NCBI GenBank assembly: GCA_945875065.1
Contig: CAMCJC010000136.1
Span: 1-6,916 of the forward strand
Length of the DNA stretch: 6,916 nt
Direction of reading: 5' to 3'
Source: an uncultured Propionibacteriaceae bacterium
Lineage (GTDB): Bacteria > Actinomycetota > Actinomycetes > Propionibacteriales > Propionibacteriaceae
Shown here in pieces: positions 5,723 through 6,916 of this stretch; positions within the stretch are counted from its first letter, which is position 1, and each line of letters begins with the position of its first letter. The position numbers were made by a program, and so were the translations under genes. Under the pieces are notes generated by a model. It searched no databases, was not told the DNA's origin, and was given only the letters and a program-made list of their open reading frames with translations.

Positions 5723-5765
5723 GCAGGGATCGAACTAAAGAATCAGTGCGCAAAGGAGGGCATGG

Positions 5766-6050
5766 ATGTCATTGGCAGAGGTGAGCGAGTGGACGCTCCG
5801 GGCCAAGTGCAGGGACATGGCGGACGCCTTGTTCCCAGAGGGCAAGGATCAGAAACGGGTCCGTGCCGTGTGTAGGACGTGCCCGGTGCGCATGGAATGT
5901 CTCGCCGAAGCTCTAGACAACCGAATCGAGTGGGGGGTCTGGGGTGGAATGACCGAGCGTGAGCGTCGCCGACTGCTGCGCACCCGGCCCGATATCACGT
6001 CGTGGCGTGACGTTCTCCTGACCTACAGGGAACTGTCGGAGGCCGTCTGA
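5766..6050 (+). CDS. whiB4: WhiB4/WblA-type iron-sulphur transcription regulator
   Basis: A 94-aa Wbl protein expected to carry a redox- and NO-sensitive [4Fe-4S] cluster and to control transcription, directly or through the sigma factor. Ligands are Cys15, Cys36, Cys39 and Cys45 (C-x20-C-x2-C-x5-C). The conserved turn GVWGG is at 57-61, followed by the basic TERERRRLL. The segment ALDNRIEWGVWGG and the later SW (79-80) closely match M. tuberculosis WhiB4 as I remember it, rather than WhiB1, WhiB2, WhiB3 or WhiB7. The downstream neighbours DUF4177 and RidA also match that locus. WhiB4 modulates oxidative-stress responses in mycobacteria, and WblA governs development and antibiotic production in Streptomyces; roles here are inferred. 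The ATG at 5766 was chosen because AGGAGG (5754-5759) lies 6 nt upstream and it opens the conserved frame; the ATG at 5762 is in another frame. No AT-hook or fused domain. Confidence 0.92.
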   Translation: MSLAEVSEWTLRAKCRDMADALFPEGKDQKRVRAVCRTCPVRMECLAEALDNRIEWGVWGGMTERERRRLLRTRPDITSWRDVLLTYRELSEAV

Positions 6051-6065
6051 CGGACCTCATCGACA

Positions 6066-6079
6066 GCCCCCGGCGGGGC
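6066..6079 (+). terminator. Small hairpin after the WhiB4-type gene
   Basis: GCCCC (6066-6070) and GGGGC (6075-6079) make a 5-bp stem with a CGGC loop, 15 nt after the stop codon and 17 nt before the DUF4177 start. There is no T-run. It may be a weak terminator or a processing or attenuation element; readthrough into the downstream operon is quite possible. Confidence 0.35.
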
Positions 6080-6096
6080 GTGACAAGCTTGGACGC

Positions 6097-6255
6097 ATGA
6101 CAAAGTGGGAATACCTCACCGCACCGATCCTCAGCCACGTCTCCCAGCAGATCCTCAACAACTTCGGTTCCGAGGGCTGGGAACTCGTGGCGGTCGCGCC
6201 CGGGTCGAATCCGGACACCGTCGTCGGCTACTTCAAGAGGCCGCTGGAGTCGTGA
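6097..6255 (+). CDS. DUF4177 small protein
   Basis: A 52-aa cytoplasmic protein of unknown function, too short for ordinary gene-length cut-offs. It begins MTKWEYLTAPIL and contains GSEGWELVAVAPG at 24-36 and GYFKRPLES at the end. The pattern of a WEY start, a central GWELV and a C-terminal YFKRP is characteristic of DUF4177. It has no signal peptide or membrane segment. The ribosome site is poor (GGA, 3-4 nt from ATG). Its TGA stop (6253-6255) shares one base with the ATG of the RidA gene, indicating translational coupling. I recall a counterpart of nearly the same size (Rv3678A) between whiB4 and the RidA gene in M. tuberculosis, so it is a conserved member of this locus and not chance. Function cannot be given. 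Confidence 0.88.
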   Translation: MTKWEYLTAPILSHVSQQILNNFGSEGWELVAVAPGSNPDTVVGYFKRPLES

Positions 6256-6710
6256 TGAGCACGCCGTCCCAGCGTCTCGCTGAACTCGGCCTCGAGCTCC
6301 CGCCAGTAGCGACGCCCCTAGCCGCGTACACGCCCGCCCTAAAGGTAGGGGGCCAAGTGCTAACCTCCGGGCAGCTTCCGATACGCGACGGAACCCTCGT
6401 CGCGACCGGTCGCCTGGGTGCGGGCGTGAGCCTCGACGACGGCGTCGCCGCGGCTCGTCAGTGCGCTCTGAACGCGCTCGCCGCCGCCGCGGACGTAGCC
6501 GGCGGGATCGACAACATCGCTCGCGTGATAAAGGTCGTGGTGTTCGTCGCCTCGGACCCGTCGTTCACGGCGCAGCCACAGGTCGCCAACGGTGCCTCCG
6601 AGCTGCTCGGTGAAGTCTTCGGCACGCCGCACGCGCGCAGCGCGGTCGGGGTTGCGGTCCTGCCGATCGACGCGCCCGTCGAGGTGGAGATCGTCGCGGA
6701 ACTGCGGTGA
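6255..6710 (+). CDS. RidA/YjgF-family protein
   Basis: The RidA family hydrolyses reactive enamine/imine intermediates made by PLP enzymes and so protects metabolism; some members instead have other or unknown activities. This protein has 151 aa, about 20 more than E. coli RidA, and belongs with the longer actinobacterial branch typified, as I recall, by Rv3678c. Landmarks are an N-terminal helix (RLAELGLELPP), VLTSGQLP at 35-42, ALNALAAA at 71-78, VVVFVASDPSF at 94-104, HARSAVGV at 126-133 with the conserved substrate-binding Arg128, and PVEVEIVAEL at 141-150. Whether it has true imine deaminase activity is uncertain for this subgroup. The ATG at 6255 overlaps the DUF4177 stop; a longer frame reaching 6105 only overlays DUF4177 and has no homology-like content. 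Its stop overlaps the start of nth by 4 nt, so the three genes look like one operon. Confidence 0.9.
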   Translation: MSTPSQRLAELGLELPPVATPLAAYTPALKVGGQVLTSGQLPIRDGTLVATGRLGAGVSLDDGVAAARQCALNALAAAADVAGGIDNIARVIKVVVFVASDPSFTAQPQVANGASELLGEVFGTPHARSAVGVAVLPIDAPVEVEIVAELR

Positions 6711-6916
6711 GCGCGGCTGAGGTCGGGAGGCGCCTAGCGGAGGCGTATCCCGATGCCCACTGCGAACTCGACTACACCAGCCCGTTCACACTGCTGGTGG
6801 CCACCGTGCTGTCGGCTCAGACCACCGACAGGCGCGTCAAGGAGGTCACCCCGGAGCTGTTTCGCCGCTGGCCGGGGCCCGAGGAACTCGCTGGCGCGGA
6901 GCCGACCGATGTCGAA
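6707..6916 (+). CDS. nth: Endonuclease III, 5' part (truncated by window end)
   Basis: A DNA glycosylase/AP lyase that removes oxidised pyrimidines at the start of base excision repair. Only the first 70 residues are present, with no in-frame stop before the window end. HCELDYTSPFTLL (18-30) and VATVLSAQTTD (31-41) are the signature N-terminal helix region of Nth; the catalytic Lys and Asp and the four-cysteine iron-sulphur motif lie beyond the edge. The start is the GTG at 6707, which overlaps the RidA stop in the form GTGA and opens directly onto the conserved region. There is no separate ribosome site of note, so translation is probably coupled to ridA. In the M. tuberculosis locus, as I recall it, an MBL-fold gene and crp lie between; here nth directly abuts ridA. 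Confidence 0.92.
   Translation, partial: MSAAEVGRRLAEAYPDAHCELDYTSPFTLLVATVLSAQTTDRRVKEVTPELFRRWPGPEELAGAEPTDVE

Larger units (their letters stand above)
5326..5765. other. 440-bp divergent control region between two wbl genes
   Basis: No convincing protein gene is seen, and the stretch is visibly more AT-rich than the flanking genes. Reading left to right it holds: a small hairpin in the wbl-HTH leader (GCCCC 5339-5343 with GGGGC 5348-5352); CCTACAACTAGG, a 4-4-4 inverted repeat (5364-5375); AAGGAGG (5388-5394) with no well-spaced start codon; AGCCA/TGGCT (5401-5412); TTTCG/CGAAA (5532-5543); GTATG/CATAC (5593-5604); a probable intrinsic terminator (5648-5702); the likely promoter of the WhiB4-type gene (about 5696-5722); and its ribosome site AAAGGAGGG (5752-5760). 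AGGTTGAC occurs twice, at 5373-5380 and 5664-5671, once in front of each gene. Confidence 0.6.

Noticed and set aside
5762..5764. ATG immediately after the ribosome site of the WhiB4-type gene
   Set aside because: Only 2 nt from the AGGAGG core and in a different frame from the four-cysteine protein; the ATG at 5766 is correctly spaced and in frame.
6105..6254. 50-codon upstream extension of the RidA frame
   Set aside because: It overlies DUF4177 in another frame and shows no family resemblance; the RidA fold begins at the ATG at 6255 coupled to the DUF4177 stop.
1..6916. tRNA, rRNA, CRISPR array, insertion sequence or prophage genes
   Set aside because: None seen: no regularly spaced repeats, no transposase or integrase frame, and no tRNA-like cloverleaf noticed on either strand.

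Overview
The window is high-GC bacterial chromosome from an actinobacterium. The strongest marker is two WhiB-like (Wbl) genes, a family confined to Actinobacteria and their phages. The gene order also supports this. The right-hand block (WhiB4/WblA-type regulator, 52-aa DUF4177 protein, RidA-family protein, endonuclease III) resembles the Mycobacterium tuberculosis whiB4-Rv3678A-Rv3678c-nth neighbourhood as I recall it. The left-hand trio (pheA, serS, Cof-type HAD phosphatase) also has its M. tuberculosis counterparts near one another. The genus cannot be fixed from this sequence; a member of the Propionibacteriales or a similar order is a guess.

Layout. 89-997: pheA (prephenate dehydratase, GTG start). 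1030-2295: serS (seryl-tRNA synthetase), read from what looks like its own leaderless promoter, whose -35 element overlaps the pheA stop codon. 2298-2319: a perfect 10-bp GC hairpin lies between the converging serS and gldA. 3460-2327 (minus): gldA, glycerol dehydrogenase. 3461-3862: a 402-bp gap without a convincing gene, containing an unusual set of inverted and direct repeats and then a good promoter. 3863-4645: HAD-family phosphatase. 5325-4774 (minus): a WhiB-like protein with an added helix-turn-helix domain. 5326-5765: a 440-bp divergent control region holding a probable intrinsic terminator that points toward the next gene. 5766-6050: WhiB4/WblA-type regulator. 6097-6255: DUF4177 protein. 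6255-6710: RidA-family protein. 6707-6916: start of nth (endonuclease III), cut by the window end.

Functional reading. The left half is housekeeping: phenylalanine synthesis and serine tRNA charging. GldA (glycerol/dihydroxyacetone redox chemistry) reads against the flow of its neighbours, has no dihydroxyacetone kinase or glycerol transporter beside it here, and looks like a separate unit. The right half is a redox- and damage-linked block: two iron-sulphur-type Wbl regulators face apart, then a short operon (DUF4177-ridA-nth) has 1-nt and 4-nt gene overlaps that indicate translational coupling.

The most interesting non-standard signals are the terminator inside the divergent Wbl control region, which implies an undescribed small RNA or attenuated leader; the WhiB-HTH fusion protein with an enlarged Cys1-Cys2 spacing; and the nested inverted repeats between gldA and the HAD gene. 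No rRNA, tRNA, CRISPR array, insertion sequence or prophage gene was seen.
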